Positions 20,429 to 34,075 of a stretch of 64,000 bases of DNA are shown here, one piece after another (the first letter of the stretch is position 1; each line of letters opens with the position of its first letter). The translations under genes and the position numbers were made by a program. Origin of the DNA: Nereocystis luetkeana (taxonomy: Eukaryota; Sar; Phaeophyceae; Laminariales; Laminariaceae); NCBI GenBank assembly GCA_031213475.1, contig JARUPZ010000013.1, positions 7,835,338 to 7,899,337 of the forward strand. Direction: 5' to 3'. The notes under the pieces were generated by a model. It was not told the DNA's origin. It did not search any database and was given only the letters and a program-made list of their open reading frames with translations.

Positions 20429-23400
20429 GTGAAAGATTATACCACCACTGCAACCAGAGGCATGTTTTGTTGTTTTTATCGCGGGTCCTGACAGCAGGGT
20501 GAACGGTTTTACTCACAATCAATAGAGAACGAAAAGAGGCGCCGTCACGATCAGTACCTTATACCTTATACGCATATTTCTTGTCGGAACACGGAGTCTA
20601 CCTGGTCGAGGAATGCTGCCAGGCATGCCCTATCAGGCTTATAACGAGTGCGGTAGGTCCTTCTGGCGGGTGTAAGGCAAGAAGAGTCACCCCCAAGGAA
20701 TGATACCTATGCCGCTGCATGTGGCCGCGAAGCGTAAGCGTGGGAGTGGAGATGGGTCGTACGTGGTGTGTCGAGCACGGACACTTGCGACTTACGCGTT
20801 GCCTAAGACAGCAGCGGCAGAGCAGCCATGCTGAATCGGGATGTCCGTGTGCGGAGGCAGGTGCTACAGACCACTACGGCATAGATAGGTTGACTTGAGC
20901 CGACAGGAAACTGGATTCGACGACGAAGGAGGAGGGAGGCAGAGCATCCACGAGGGGGGAAGGGGCGGATTGAACTCACCCTTCGCGACGACTCTCATAT
21001 TTTCGATCATTACCGCAAATGCGCGGAGCGTTTAGATTTTGGGACGGGGGAAAAATGGAAGCGACTGGAAGCGAGTGGCAACGAGAGTACGTGCGACTTA
21101 GCGGGCTGAAGGGCTTTTAATAATTTGTCAGACTGTCCGGGAAGACCTACCTAGGGATCGTCGACATTTATTTGCATGGAGGTTTTCATGGAGGTTTTCG
21201 GTTAGGTTTCTGTTTTTCACTTCATGTTCGCGAGACGTCACCCCGACAACACCCCGGACACAGCAGATAGGTAGGTGTGCTTACGACAACCGTGAACCGT
21301 GGGTTTCGTACGGTGCGAGCAGCACTCCGGACAGCAACCGCTGTACTCAGTAGCCACGGGCTAGTTGGTCGTGGAAACAGGGGAAAACTACGAGTATATA
21401 TATGCGGTATAGTTCAGTGGATGCCCCCGGCCAAGTTAGTCCAGTTCGCACGTTGATATTTTTTCGCGGGTGCGCCTTCGTTTCGTGAAAAATTAGGTGG
21501 GAAGCGTCGTGCTTCCAAGACGAAAACGTTTGGGGGGGGCGGGGGGTTACGGATCTGCACAGACAGTAGTAGGGGTCTTTAACGTTTGCGTGGCCACGGG
21601 ATTCTTTGTTTGAGAGCTAATGTGAGAAGAACGACAGCAACAAGTAGACTGCACTTCAAAGAAGTAGACGCATTTTTTCGGAGAAGAATTCGCATCGTGA
21701 TGGTAAAATGACTCTCTTTCGGGTTTTTTTACTGTGGCGAGGGATTTTCGCACTCTCTCCGTGTACGTACGCATTATACACGTGTGGTTTCTTTTTGTCT
21801 TTGTCTACACCCGTCATACTCACTCCGTTCCCCTGTAGAATACCAGTACGCGTTTCTCTCCCTTCCCCTGTAGAATACGCGATTTTTCTCATTCACATGA
21901 AATTACTAAGGGGCGACCTGAACAGATTGTTTTCGACACCTCACACAAAAAGAAGGTCATAATGGGAATCAAGCCTGACCGCTGAGATCGCAGAACGTTT
22001 CGAAAGAAACAAAGTTGTGTCAATTGTTTTTTCAAGTCCACGCCATTTGGTCTTATCTTCCCCCTTGTTTGGTGTTTTGAGTGGGACTGCGCTGCTGTCC
22101 ACTGCAGCAAAAAAGCGGGGAAGCGGTACCGAGGGGGCCTTGATGCAGCCCAACTGTCTATAGTGAGGTGACACGAGGATATGGCTCAGCAGAGGACGCA
22201 TCGCCGCGCATCCGCCGTGGTGGTGCTCACAATGAATGGGGGGGGGGGGCAACAGGAGGAGTGGAAGGGAACCCGACCAAGGGTTAGGGGGGGGAAGGTG
22301 CACTCGATAGGAGATATGTATGTACTCGATCTGATGCACGGCCGGCCGTACTCGTATGGAGGAGGGGGGGGGGTGGGACAGGAAGACCAGAAGGGAAACC
22401 ACGGTGGTAGACGAAAATAGGAAGGAGACGACTGGCAGCGTAGCAAGGCACCAGGCCGACTAGAAAGTATACCATGTCTGTGCTACTCGTACTGCCACCA
22501 ACTGGAGCAGCTGGTTCGAACATAGTCTTCCTTTCTATTTTTTTTGCATCTGATCCTCCGTGATTTCCTGATTCTTGCTTCTTCTTTTTCTCTTGTGTTT
22601 ATGAAACGAGTCTTGTGGCTTGGGTGGATGACGAGCACGCTTTGCATGTATGTCTCTATCTGTCTGGCGCATCCTCTCCGGGAGTGGGGCACACCAGACC
22701 GACTAGATGGGAGAACGCGGCTATGCTACACGTACGTACCAAAAACGGATGCGGCTACCTGGAGGGTACTTGATGCTCCGATTTGCCTGTTTTTTATACG
22801 GTTCTACACTATTTGACTTTTTCGTGGCGTCGCCATGGTACCACCCATAACACACCACGGCATCCCCACGACACCCCATCGCGTGGCATAATATGATTCC
22901 ATTAGAGTTAGGGTTAGGGTCAGGGTTTCATGGTATGCCGTAAAGGTCCGTGGAAGGTTCCGTGGTATGCCGGGGAAAATGCCTTGGCAGGGTCTGCCAC
23001 AAGGTGGTGCCGCAGATGGTGCCACGGCATGCCGCGAAAAAGGACATAATAATGTGCAAACCTCATCCCCTTTTTCGCCACATTACATCCCCTGAGGGGA
23101 GACACGACAGAGTTTCTTTCATATTTTTTTCGATTTTTTTTCTTGGTTTCCTTTTTTTCTTTCGTTTTCTCTCCTACATAGAATGTGTATGTGGGGTCTG
23201 TTATATCCAGCATGATGGCGTGTAATTGTATTGTCTCCTGCTGTGCTTACTGCATACCAGGCACCTGACATGTGACAACAATGTTGGATCTCTGTGACGT
23301 AGTTTTGTGATCACAGAACTTGTACCAGGTATCTCTTTAGAATTGAACAATCGTCACTAACTAGGTGTCGACGGATAGAAATAACGAAGAACACACATAA

Positions 23401-26400
23401 ATAAACAGGGTTTATTGTTGCCCAAGTGGTTCAAGTGGTTAACCTCGAATTCTACTTGTGTCTGAGTCCTGGGTTCGAGCCCCCGGTGGGTCGGACATTT
23501 GACTTTATTTGCAAAAAAAAAACCCAAAGGATTGAATTAATTGTTGAGAGCGCCTTGCAGCGTGGGTAGGCACAATTCGATGCGAGTCGACGAGGGAAGA
23601 AAAGGCTAAAATCTTCTCGCGATAAACATGAAGGCACGTACCGTAGAGGGAAGGGGGTAAAAGAGCCTGCTATGTGACCCCGTATCTGAGTTACGAGTTG
23701 GAAGGAGAGATAGAAGATGTGCGAAGATAATAAATGGAACGAGCAAAAAAAAAAAGAAAAAAAAAAGAAGAAGCAATTTCACTCGGTATGCTATTATCCA
23801 AGGAGTTGTAAAAATACAGAATTTGCACTCGCACAACAGATTCTACAGATTAATACGAAAAAATAGTTTCTCTGTTCAACCAATGAAAATTTACCACTGG
23901 GGCGGGGCGACTCATATAGCTCTATTAAAAAAAGTAGTTGGTGAGAATATTCGTCTGTTTCATACGTACATGACATCGATATCGAACAAAGTTCAGTTTG
24001 GATACAACTATGTATTTATACGCAGTCAGTCGCACGACCTACTGTATGTACGAGTACGAGTATAATTCATACCTGGTACCTGGTAGCGCTTATAAAGCGT
24101 CGTTCTGGCGGCTAAAAAAATATATGTACAGCAGTACTATTTTGCTATTTTGAGTGTTCTGTGTGATGAACGGTTTCATGTGAAGAACACACATACATTA
24201 AACCGTTCTTTCTACCGCTCGTCATCTAAGCGGCAGGACAGAGGTATAAGCAGACGACCCAGTTCTTATACCTAGGCGGCGTTATCCACGAAAACGCTGC
24301 GCTCTCGCTCGAAATCGACCGACGGATGCGCCTTATGCGAGCATGCCTCAAACGGTTCGGCCCGGAGTTGTATGATAGGACGACCGCCCCCCTTAGTCTT
24401 CAAGTCCGAATGTTGAAGGCCGAGGTGATTGAGACCCTGCTGTACGGGTGTGTGGCGTGGACCCTCAGAGCCGAACACTTTGCCAAGCTTCGAACGGCTC
24501 ACCACCAAGTCCTGTTGCGAGTCATTGGCTTCCAGCGCCGACTTCGTACTGACCATACCACCCTCTCGTATGCGAAGGCCCTCGAGATGACACGTTGAGA
24601 GAGCATCGAAACGACCATTCGTAAACGGCGGCTCTTCTTTGCGGGGGACGTGGAACGGCAAAGCAAGGAGTGATTACCCAGTCGGGTAATGTTCGGGACG
24701 ATAACTGGTGGGGAGAACCCGAGACCAGGCGGGCAGTGTAAGACTTGGCATAGATGCATAGTCGAAGACCTTAGGGAGTTCCGAGCCACCGAAGGGTCAA
24801 CGGAAGTTGCCCCCTTGGTGTTTGGAGTTGAGACCGAGTTGTGGCCCACTGCAGCCGAAAAGGCGGGGAAGTGGTACCGGGGGATCCTTGAAGCAGCCGA
24901 ACGGTTCATGATGAGGTGGCACGAGGCTGAGGCTGAGATGAGTAGGCAGCGCCGCGCATCCGCCGTGGATGGTGAGGGGAGGGGGCAACAAGAGAAGTGG
25001 CAGAAATCCCTACCAAGGGAATGCGGAGAGGGGGGGGAACAGGAGGGGTAGAAGGGAAACGGCGGTAGACGAAAGTAGGAAGGAGATGGCAGGCAGGGTA
25101 GCAAGGCACCAAGTCGACTAGGAAGTAGAACATGACCATACTACTAGTGCTACCAACTGGTGCAGCTGGTTCGAACGTGGTCTTTCTTGCGCTGACTCTC
25201 CGTGATTTTCATTTTATTTTTTCTCTTCCTTTTCTGATTGATAAGCCGTACTGAAGGAGCCGTGTGGCGTGGTTGGATGACGAACCTGCTCTGCTCGTTT
25301 TGTATTGTCTGACGCCAAGGGGCTGGGCATGCAGGGCGGAGACGGCAGTCTGGGTAGCAAGGTACCAGGCGGATTAGCAGGTAGAACCTGGGTATACTAC
25401 TCGTACCACAAACTGCTGCCGCCACCTGGAATGTGCTTTCGGCTTTGGTCTGCCTGTTATTTCCCCTTTCTTTGTTATTTTTCCTTGTTACTTTTTTCCT
25501 TGGTTCTTTGTCATACTCTGTTTACAAGCAGTGGTGTTTTTTCTTACTTTATTTTCTTTTCTTTCTGTTTTCCAACTCGTTCTTTTTCGAGTGTTGGCCA
25601 CCTCGCCTGCGGGGGGGGGTGCACGACAGATTGATTCTCCTAGATTTTGCTTTCATTTTTTTCTTTTTCTCTTTCGATTTGTCCACCTTGTTCTCGTTTT
25701 CTCTTTGATTGTTTCGTTTCGTTTCACTATTTCATATATTGCGTATGTCGTGCCTGTCGTATCGAGTATGACGACATGGCTTTGCATTGCCCACTGCAGT
25801 GCATACTGCACACACGTGGCCACGTAGTATCTCTGTTGCGTAGCTTTGTGACCACAGAACTTGTATATCTTCTAGGATTGAAGAATCGGCACGGACACTG
25901 GTTGTGCTGGATGTCGACAGGTAGAAAGAACGGTTTAATGTGAAGAACACACAGATACATCCATCAAACTATCAATAGTGTCCGTGTCGATTATTCTTTC
26001 CTTCAGAATTACAAGTTCTGTGGTCACCAAACTACGCCTCATATTTTTTTTTCTCTTCCTCTTCCTTTTCTGATTGATAAGCCGTACTCAAGGAGCCGTG
26101 TGGCGTGGTTGGAAGACGAACCTGCTCTGCTCGGCTCGTATTGTCTGACGCCAAGGGGCTGGGCATAGTTGACGAACGCAGGTCGGAGACGGCAGTCTGG
26201 GTAGCAAGGTACCAGGCGGACTAGCAGGGAGAACCTGGGTATACTACTCGTACCACAAACTGCTGCCGCCACCTGGAAGGTGCTTTGGGCTTTGGTCTGC
26301 CTGTTATTTCCCCTTTGTTATTTTTACTTGCTACTTTCTCCTTGGTTCTTTGTCATACTCTGTTTACAAGCAGTGGTGTTTTTTGTTATTTCTTCTTTTT

Positions 26401-29400
26401 TCCAGCTCGTTCTTTTTCAAGTGTTGGCCACCTCGCCTGCGGGGGGGGGGGGGCACGACAGATTGTTTCTCTTAGATTTTGCTTTCATTTTTCTTCTTTT
26501 TCTTTTTTGATTTGTCTACCTTGTTTTTGTTTTCTCTTTGATTGTTTCTTTTTGTTTCACTATTTCATAGATTGCGCATGTCGTGCCTGTCGTATCTAGT
26601 ATGATGACATGGCTTTGCATTGCCCACTGCAGTGCACGCTGCACACGTGGCAACGTAGTATCTCTGTGGCGTAGCTTTGTGACCACAGAACTTGTATCTC
26701 TTCTAGGATTGAAGAATCGGCACGGACACTGGTTGTGCTGGATGTCGACGGGTAGAAAGAACGGTTTAATGTGAAGAACACACACGCACACAGAGACACT
26801 ACATTCTACTCAGTAGGCAGAGTAGACACCGCACAATGCCAAATTCCAGGCCATCATACCTACCAGGTATACGACAGTCAGTCAGGATATACGCATTCTA
26901 TGAAAGAGAGATTACAAACGGAAACAAACAAACAATAAAATAGACATGAAAGAAAGAGATGAAAAAGAAACGAGAAGATAAAAGAAAATGCAAAATACAA
27001 GAAAAGTCTGTCGCTTTTTTCCAAGGCTTATCACAGCAGTGACTGAGAATCGTGGCGGGACGAGACGGGACATATTTTTCTTGTTTGTCGGGAAAAAAAT
27101 GACAACGGGACGGGACGGGACGGTAAAATTCAACGGGACAGATTTTCACGACGGGACGGGACGGTAATTATTTTGGCGCGGTTGTACGTGAAGACTTTCC
27201 CGCACTGCTGATTGCGCGAAGGGAGCCGGCCCGACGCAAGCGTTGTTCTTCTCGACCCGCGGCCCACAAGCTCCGAGAAGTGCTACCACTGCACGGGCGA
27301 CGTTTTTTTCTAATTTCTTCCCACCCCTGCCCCAAGTACTCTTGTTGCGGTGCCAGCTCATCATGGTGACTGTTCTGATGATGTGCTTGCGCTGTGCTGT
27401 TACCAGTGGTGGTGGAGGTGGTGGCGGCGGCGGCGGTGATTCTAGTGCCGCTCGCTGCTGATCGATCGACCCCGCCCGTGAGGTAGGCCTCTATGTCGTC
27501 CGTACCGGTCATATGAAAGATGCTAGGAGACAGCATTTTCACCCCTTGACATACAGCAAGTTTGCCTTGTGACACATACATACATGCTTTGACTGACACC
27601 AAACTACTAGGTTTAGCGTGGAACACTTGGCCCTACATCGTTGACAGCGCACGTTTTGCGTCTCGCTTGATGACAGGTCACCTGCCATCTTTTTGGCCCA
27701 CATCAGTATTTTATTTACTGGTGGAGTGGCCGTGAGTTGAGTGGCGAGCTCGCGGCTACTATTTAATACTACTGCTGTGGCAGTACTTACTTTCATTTCA
27801 ACATACAAAAATAAAGTCCAGCCATACATAATCAACGCCAGCACCTTTTGTGTTAAAAATAACTAAAGGTGGTGCGGAGCAATTTCATATTTTCCAAGAT
27901 TAAAGTGATGAAAATACGAAAATACGTCTTGAGCAATTTCATATTTTCCAAGATTAAAGTGATGAAAATACGAAAATACGTCTTCAGTCTTCAGTCATCA
28001 GCTGTGAGTTCGACTCCTTGGTAATTTTATTATAGTAGTTGATATACACTCAATTTTCAATTTTGCAAGGTGCGTAATACGCCTGAACAACTATTTACTC
28101 CTACTAGAAGACTACAGCTGTTTTCTATACGTATTTCATTCATAGTAGCATATGAGAGTTGTGTATATTTTATGATAACATGTACTGGTACCAGGTAGTA
28201 CCTCGTAGTTTAAAAGGAATTACTATTAATACTATTCGATTTTACTTTATTCATTTCGTGATTCGTGGTGGGAATGGATGGGAACAGACGACCACAAATG
28301 AATGTATCTCGCAGAGGAAAAGGCACGTTATGTCCGCCGGAGGCCATCTTTTCGCGGGAGAGTCGCGGGAGAGGGAATTTGTCGGCGGGACGGGACGGCG
28401 GGACCATTTTGACGGCAGTTTTCCCGCCCCGTCCCGCCGTTACCGCCGCTTCCGTCCCGCCGAAATACCGCGATAAGCCTTGTTTTTTCCCGTGTGTGTT
28501 CTTCACATTAAACCGTTCTTTGTACCCGTCGACATCTTGCACAACCAGTGTCCGTGCCGATTCTATAATCCTATTAATAGAAGAGATGCAAGTTCCGTGG
28601 TCACAAAGCTACGCCACAGAGATACTACGTTGCCACGTACCAGGGTATGTAGTAAGCACAGCAGTGGGCAATGCAATGCCATGTCTTCATACTTTTTATA
28701 AATACGACACGCACGACACACACACATTCTATTAAATAAAGAAACGAAAGGAAATAGTCAAAGAGAACACAAAACCAAAGACAAATCGAAAGAGAAAAAA
28801 AAACGAAAGAAAAAACTAGGAGAAACAATCTGTCGTACCCCCCTCCCCACGGGCAAGGTGGCCAACACTTGAAAAAGAACGAGCTGGACAAAAAAAGAAA
28901 AAGTAACAAAAACACCGCTGCTTGTAAACAGAGTATAACAAAGAACCAAGGAAAACACGACAAAGGAAAAATAACTGGGAAAATATGTGGCAGACCAAAG
29001 CCCAAAGCGCCCTCCAGGTGGCGGCAGCAGCTTGTGGTACGAGTAGTATAGCCAGGTTCCCCCTACTAATCCGCCTGGTACCTTGCCACCCACTACCGTC
29101 TCCGCCCTGCGTTCGTCAACTATGCCCAGCCCCTTGGCGTCAGACAATACGAATCGAGCATAGCAGGTTCGTTATCCAACCACGCCACACGACTCCTTCA
29201 ATACGGCTTATTATCAATAAAAAAAGAAGATAAATATCAAATATATATGAAAATCACGGGGAATCAGCGCAAGGAAGTAAAAAACACCTTAGGATTGAAG
29301 AATAGAACGTAATGAGAAGGAAGGAGCAAATAGAGCAAATAGAGTACACAAGCCGAACGTTGGCACGGAAGGGAGGTAGACTTGGTGCATGGGTTGCCTT

Positions 29401-32400
29401 TTGTTTCCGATGTTTGCTTCTTTCGGGAAAGTTATGAGTGATCCATGTTGAAGATCATGCTGCACATTCAATTAGTCAGAATCTAGATGGCAAAAGAAAC
29501 AATGTTAATTATAAGGGAAGACAAGGGAAGACCACGTTTGAACCAGCTGCACCAGTTGGTGGCACTAGTAGTATGGGCATGTTCTACTTCCTAGTCGGCC
29601 TAGTGCCTTGCTACCCTGTCTGCCACCTCCTTCTTACGTTAGTCTACCGCAGTTTCCCTTCTACTCCTCTTGCCCCCCCCCCTATCCGCATTCCCTTGGT
29701 TGGTGTTTCTGCCACTTCTCCTCTTCCCCCCCCCCCCCCCCCCTAATTCCCTTGGACACCATCCATGGCGGATGCGCGGCACTGCCTACTCATCTCAGCC
29801 TCAGCCTCGTGCCACCTCACCATGAACCGTTCGGCTGCTTCAAGGATCCCCCAGTACCACTTCCCCGTCTTTTTGGCTGCAGTGGATCACAACGCGGTCT
29901 CAACTCCAAACACCAAGGGGGCAACTTCCGTTGACCCTTCGGTGGCTCGGAACTTAATTAAGGTCTTCGACTATGCATCTATGCCAAGTCTTACACTGTC
30001 CGCCTGGTTACGGGTTCTCTCCACCAGCTATCGTCCCGAACATTACCCGACTGGGTAATCGCTCCTTGCTTTGCCGTGCCACGCCCCCCGCAAAGAAGAG
30101 CCACCGTTTACGAATGGTCGTTTTGATGCTCTCGCAACGTGTAATCTTGATGGCCTTCGCGTTCGAAAGGGTGATGTGGTCAGCACGAAGTCGGCGCTGG
30201 AAGCCAATGACTCGCAACGAGACTTGGTGGTGAGCCGTTCGAAGCTTCGCAAAGTGTTCCGCTCTGAGGGTCGACGTCACACACCCGTACAGCCGGGTCT
30301 CAACCACCTCGGCCTTCAGCATTCGGGCTTTAAGGCTAAGAGAGGCGGTCGTCCCATCATACAACGTCGGGCCGAACCGTTTGAGGCATGCTCGCATGAG
30401 GCGGATCCGTCGGTCCATTTCTAGCGAGAGGTCAGCGTTTTCGAGGATAATGCCGCTTAGGTAAAATAATTGTGTCGTCTGCTTATACCTCTGGCCTGAC
30501 GCTTCGATGACGAACGGTGTTGCGAGGGTTGTCCGGTCTGGTGTTTGTAGGAGCATTGTCTCTGTCTTCGTTTCCGACACCGTGAGGTCTGCTGCTTCGG
30601 CGACAGTCTCGATGACTGTCATCATTTTCGCGAGCCCTTCAGCCGAAGTCGAGACAATTCTTGCATCATCGGCGTACAACATGCCCCATACAGCCCTTCG
30701 CACGCACGCCAACCGGCTCCTGCTTCTCTGTTCGAACTACTCCAGCATCACTGAGTTGGACTAAACCCCTTACGATGGCTTCGTCTTGGCTGAAGCGTAC
30801 TAGTACGACGTGTAGCGCAGCAGCGAAGAATATGTTGAACAGTAACGGTGATCGTGCACAGCCTTGCCGCAGCCCCTGCGTGACATCAAACCATTCCGAG
30901 TGCTCGCCGTCATCAGTACCCACGCGAGCCCGCATGCAATCGTGGGAATAAAATGGATAATTATCAGCATCTTGATTGGTACGACAAAGCGTGTGAGTAC
31001 CTTCCACAACAGCTCTCGGTCGACAGAGTCGTACGCTTTCTGCAGATCGATGAAGCACACGTACAAGGGTTGTTTTCTCTGTCGTCCAAGCTCTTGCAAC
31101 CGGCGCACGACGAACAACATATCAATCGTTGATCGTGCTTGGGCGGAAGCCGCACTGTTCCTCTGGGAGTAGTTCCTCGGATTCGCAGTAGCTGCTGAGG
31201 CAGGACGCGACGATTTTCAGCAAAAAAATTGCCTGCGTGGGTAACAAGCGAAATCCCTCGGTAGTTGTTGCAGTCAGTTCGGCCCTTCTTTTTGTGAAGG
31301 ACCTTGATGATCGCATATTTCCATTGCTGGGGGACTTCTCCTGTTAACCAAACAGTGACAAAGATGTTGTGAAAGCACTGAGCGAATGCCGGGTGGTCGA
31401 ATTTCGGGAGTTCGGCCGGGAAACCATTTGGCCCGACAGCTTTCCAATTTGGCATCCCCTTAAGTGCTTCTGTCATCTCGTCCATGGATGGTTCATCTTC
31501 AAGCGACAATTTAGGCGGTCGCGGTGGCAAGAGGCCGAGGATCGTGGGATCCAGTTTCAGCGACTTCGTGTTCAAGAGTTTGTGGCAAAACCCCGCCCAT
31601 CCTTCACGAATTCGCAACTTATCCCGTAAGAGCGTGCCATCCTCGTCCCTAGTGAACTCTTTGTTCCTCGCTTTAGTCCCTTCAAATCCTACCGTACTCT
31701 TAAGGTGCTTGTAAAATCCTCTCTGATCGCTAGAGAGATGTGACAGACACTTGAAATGAACGAGCTCAAGAAACAGCGCCACCACATTATACAGTACATA
31801 CGAAGTACAAACAGAGTAAGACTAAGAACCAAGAGAAGTAACAGGCAAACCGAACAACAAAGCACCCTCCAGGTTGCTGCAGCAGTTTGCGGTACGAGTA
31901 GAACAGCCAGGTCCCCCCTACTAGGCGGTGTGGCACCTTGCTACCCTGACTACCGTATCCGTCCAGCATTTGCCCAATAGGCTCCATCCCCGCAGAGGAT
32001 GCGTCAGACAATACGAAACTAACAAAGCAGGTTCGTCATCCACCCACGCCACACGACTGTTTTCGGAAGGACCGGAAGAAAGAAATATGGAGTACTAAGG
32101 GTCGTTCTTATCGGAGAGCTCTTTTTTTTCAAAACTTTCGACATTTTCTTTCGAAAACTCAAAACTCGGCTTCATACATATTCAAACAAGGAAAAACGCT
32201 GCGCTGCGGAAAACAGCAATCCCAACAAATATATCTCAAGCTCGATCTCAGAGTATACCATCCAAAATACATACCAGGTATACATATATAAAGAACAAAA
32301 CTAAAAATTCGTCTTCTCTGGTTGGTCGCCGTGGGGGCGTTTCGGTAGCCTTTCGCAGGATTGTCAGCCCTGATTCGCGAGAGCTTTGTACTATTCGCGA

Positions 32401-33989
32401 GTGGAGGGACTTTTCGGGAACAGATTCAACAGGACTGCCGTTGATCTCAGCTGCTTTGGCTCGAAGAGACCGGTTAGAAGACGGCATACACACGATAGTA
32501 TACCGATGTTTTTTCAATTTTTGTTCCGGAATAGTTTTAACACAGGACTACCACGCGGGTCATTGGATTATTTGCGTGGGTGGACACATGTAGACATCAT
32601 ACGACGGGCGTCACGCTGGTGCTGCCTCTTCGTGTACCGCTTGGCCAGTTGGCCTCCTGCTGGCGTTGCTCCTGCTCGTGCCGCTCCGGCTCGTGCCGCT
32701 CCTTCTGGTGCCGCTCCTGCTGGTGCTGTTTTTGATTTCGCTGCTTCTGTTGGTACCGGGTGCTCCTCCCGCTAGTGCTGCTCCTTCCTGGTAGATGGCA
32801 TCGCCTGCTCCTGGTGGTGCTGCTTCTACAGAGGGGACTGCACTTTTTCCTGCGGCCGATATGAAAGGTTCTGCCTTCAATAAACCTCTGTCTCGGCCTC
32901 TTCTGGCGGATCTTGGAAGCCCATTTCGAACAAACCCCCCCCGTCCAAGTCAGTGCCCGATCCCACTGTAAAGTGCAACCGCTGCATCTCCCAATTATAT
33001 GCTGGAGACAGAACTTTGGAGGCAAGGTCGATTTTGCGACCGGCGATCACGACACCTGCCCCGGCAGCGGGATAATCTTGAAGTGGCCCAAAGACTGTGA
33101 ACTATGCGCCAGGCCTATCGACGTCCGCACCGTGTCCTTCACGCTCGAGACAGGAGGTGGCGGTGAGTTGTGTTCTGTGCTTCTCTGTTGCTGTTGTTGT
33201 TGGTGTTGTTGTGTGCTACCTATTCATACCGCCGCGGCTGTTGTTGTTGTTGTTTGTCGCCTACGTCTACCGCCGCGGCTGCTGTTGTTGAGTTTTTTCC
33301 ACGCTACTTGCAATTTTTAGTATTAATATACGAGAACACGACTTGGTGGCGCAGCCCATTGCTGCTGCTACTGCTACTGCTGCACCTTTTCCTGATGTTG
33401 TTACCCTGCGCGCCTACCGCCCCTGATGCTGCTTTTCTCGTTTCAGGTTGGTTTATGTAGTCGTCGTTCGCGTTGTTGCTGTTGTAGGGACCTTTGAATC
33501 AGGATCTACTGCCGCTGCTGTTGCTGCTGTTAGTGTTGTTGTTGACGTTGGTGTTCCTCATGTTGTCAACCTCCAGGACTGAATCTACAACCACGATGTT
33601 TTTGCCTTCGTGTTTTTTATAGTACGCGTATGCGCTGCTGTTGCCGCTGCTGCTGCCGTTGTTTTGGACAGCCTGCGTTCCTTTCCACACCGAGGCAGGT
33701 GTCTACCTTCGTTGCTGCTGCTGTTGTGTACCTGGTATGCTGTTGGTGGTGTTGCTGTTGCTGTTCTCGCCCGTAGTCGACCCTAAAAACACCAAATTCA
33801 AGACAAAAAACGTACTAATAATGCCATTTGTTTATGTTCTACTGCGCCTACTGCCATTTGCTTTTGTTTGTGCTGCTGCTGCCGCTGCTACCTACTGCCG
33901 TTGTTGTTTACAGCCTGCGTTCGTTTCCCCAACAGTGTCTACCGCCGCTGCTGCTGTTGTTTTTTATGCGGTTGTTATTCTTGTTGTCG

Positions 33990-34075
<86 letters not shown>

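Noticed and set aside
22908..22930. Telomere or telomeric array
   Set aside because: Only two TTAGGG units and a degenerate third, within a foldback element.
25727..25960. Recurrent minus-strand frame ([18 protein letters not shown]...) in several LINE 3' ends
   Set aside because: It repeats because the LINE UTR repeats; it is antisense to the LINE, varies in length and start, and other frames of the same stretch are equally open.
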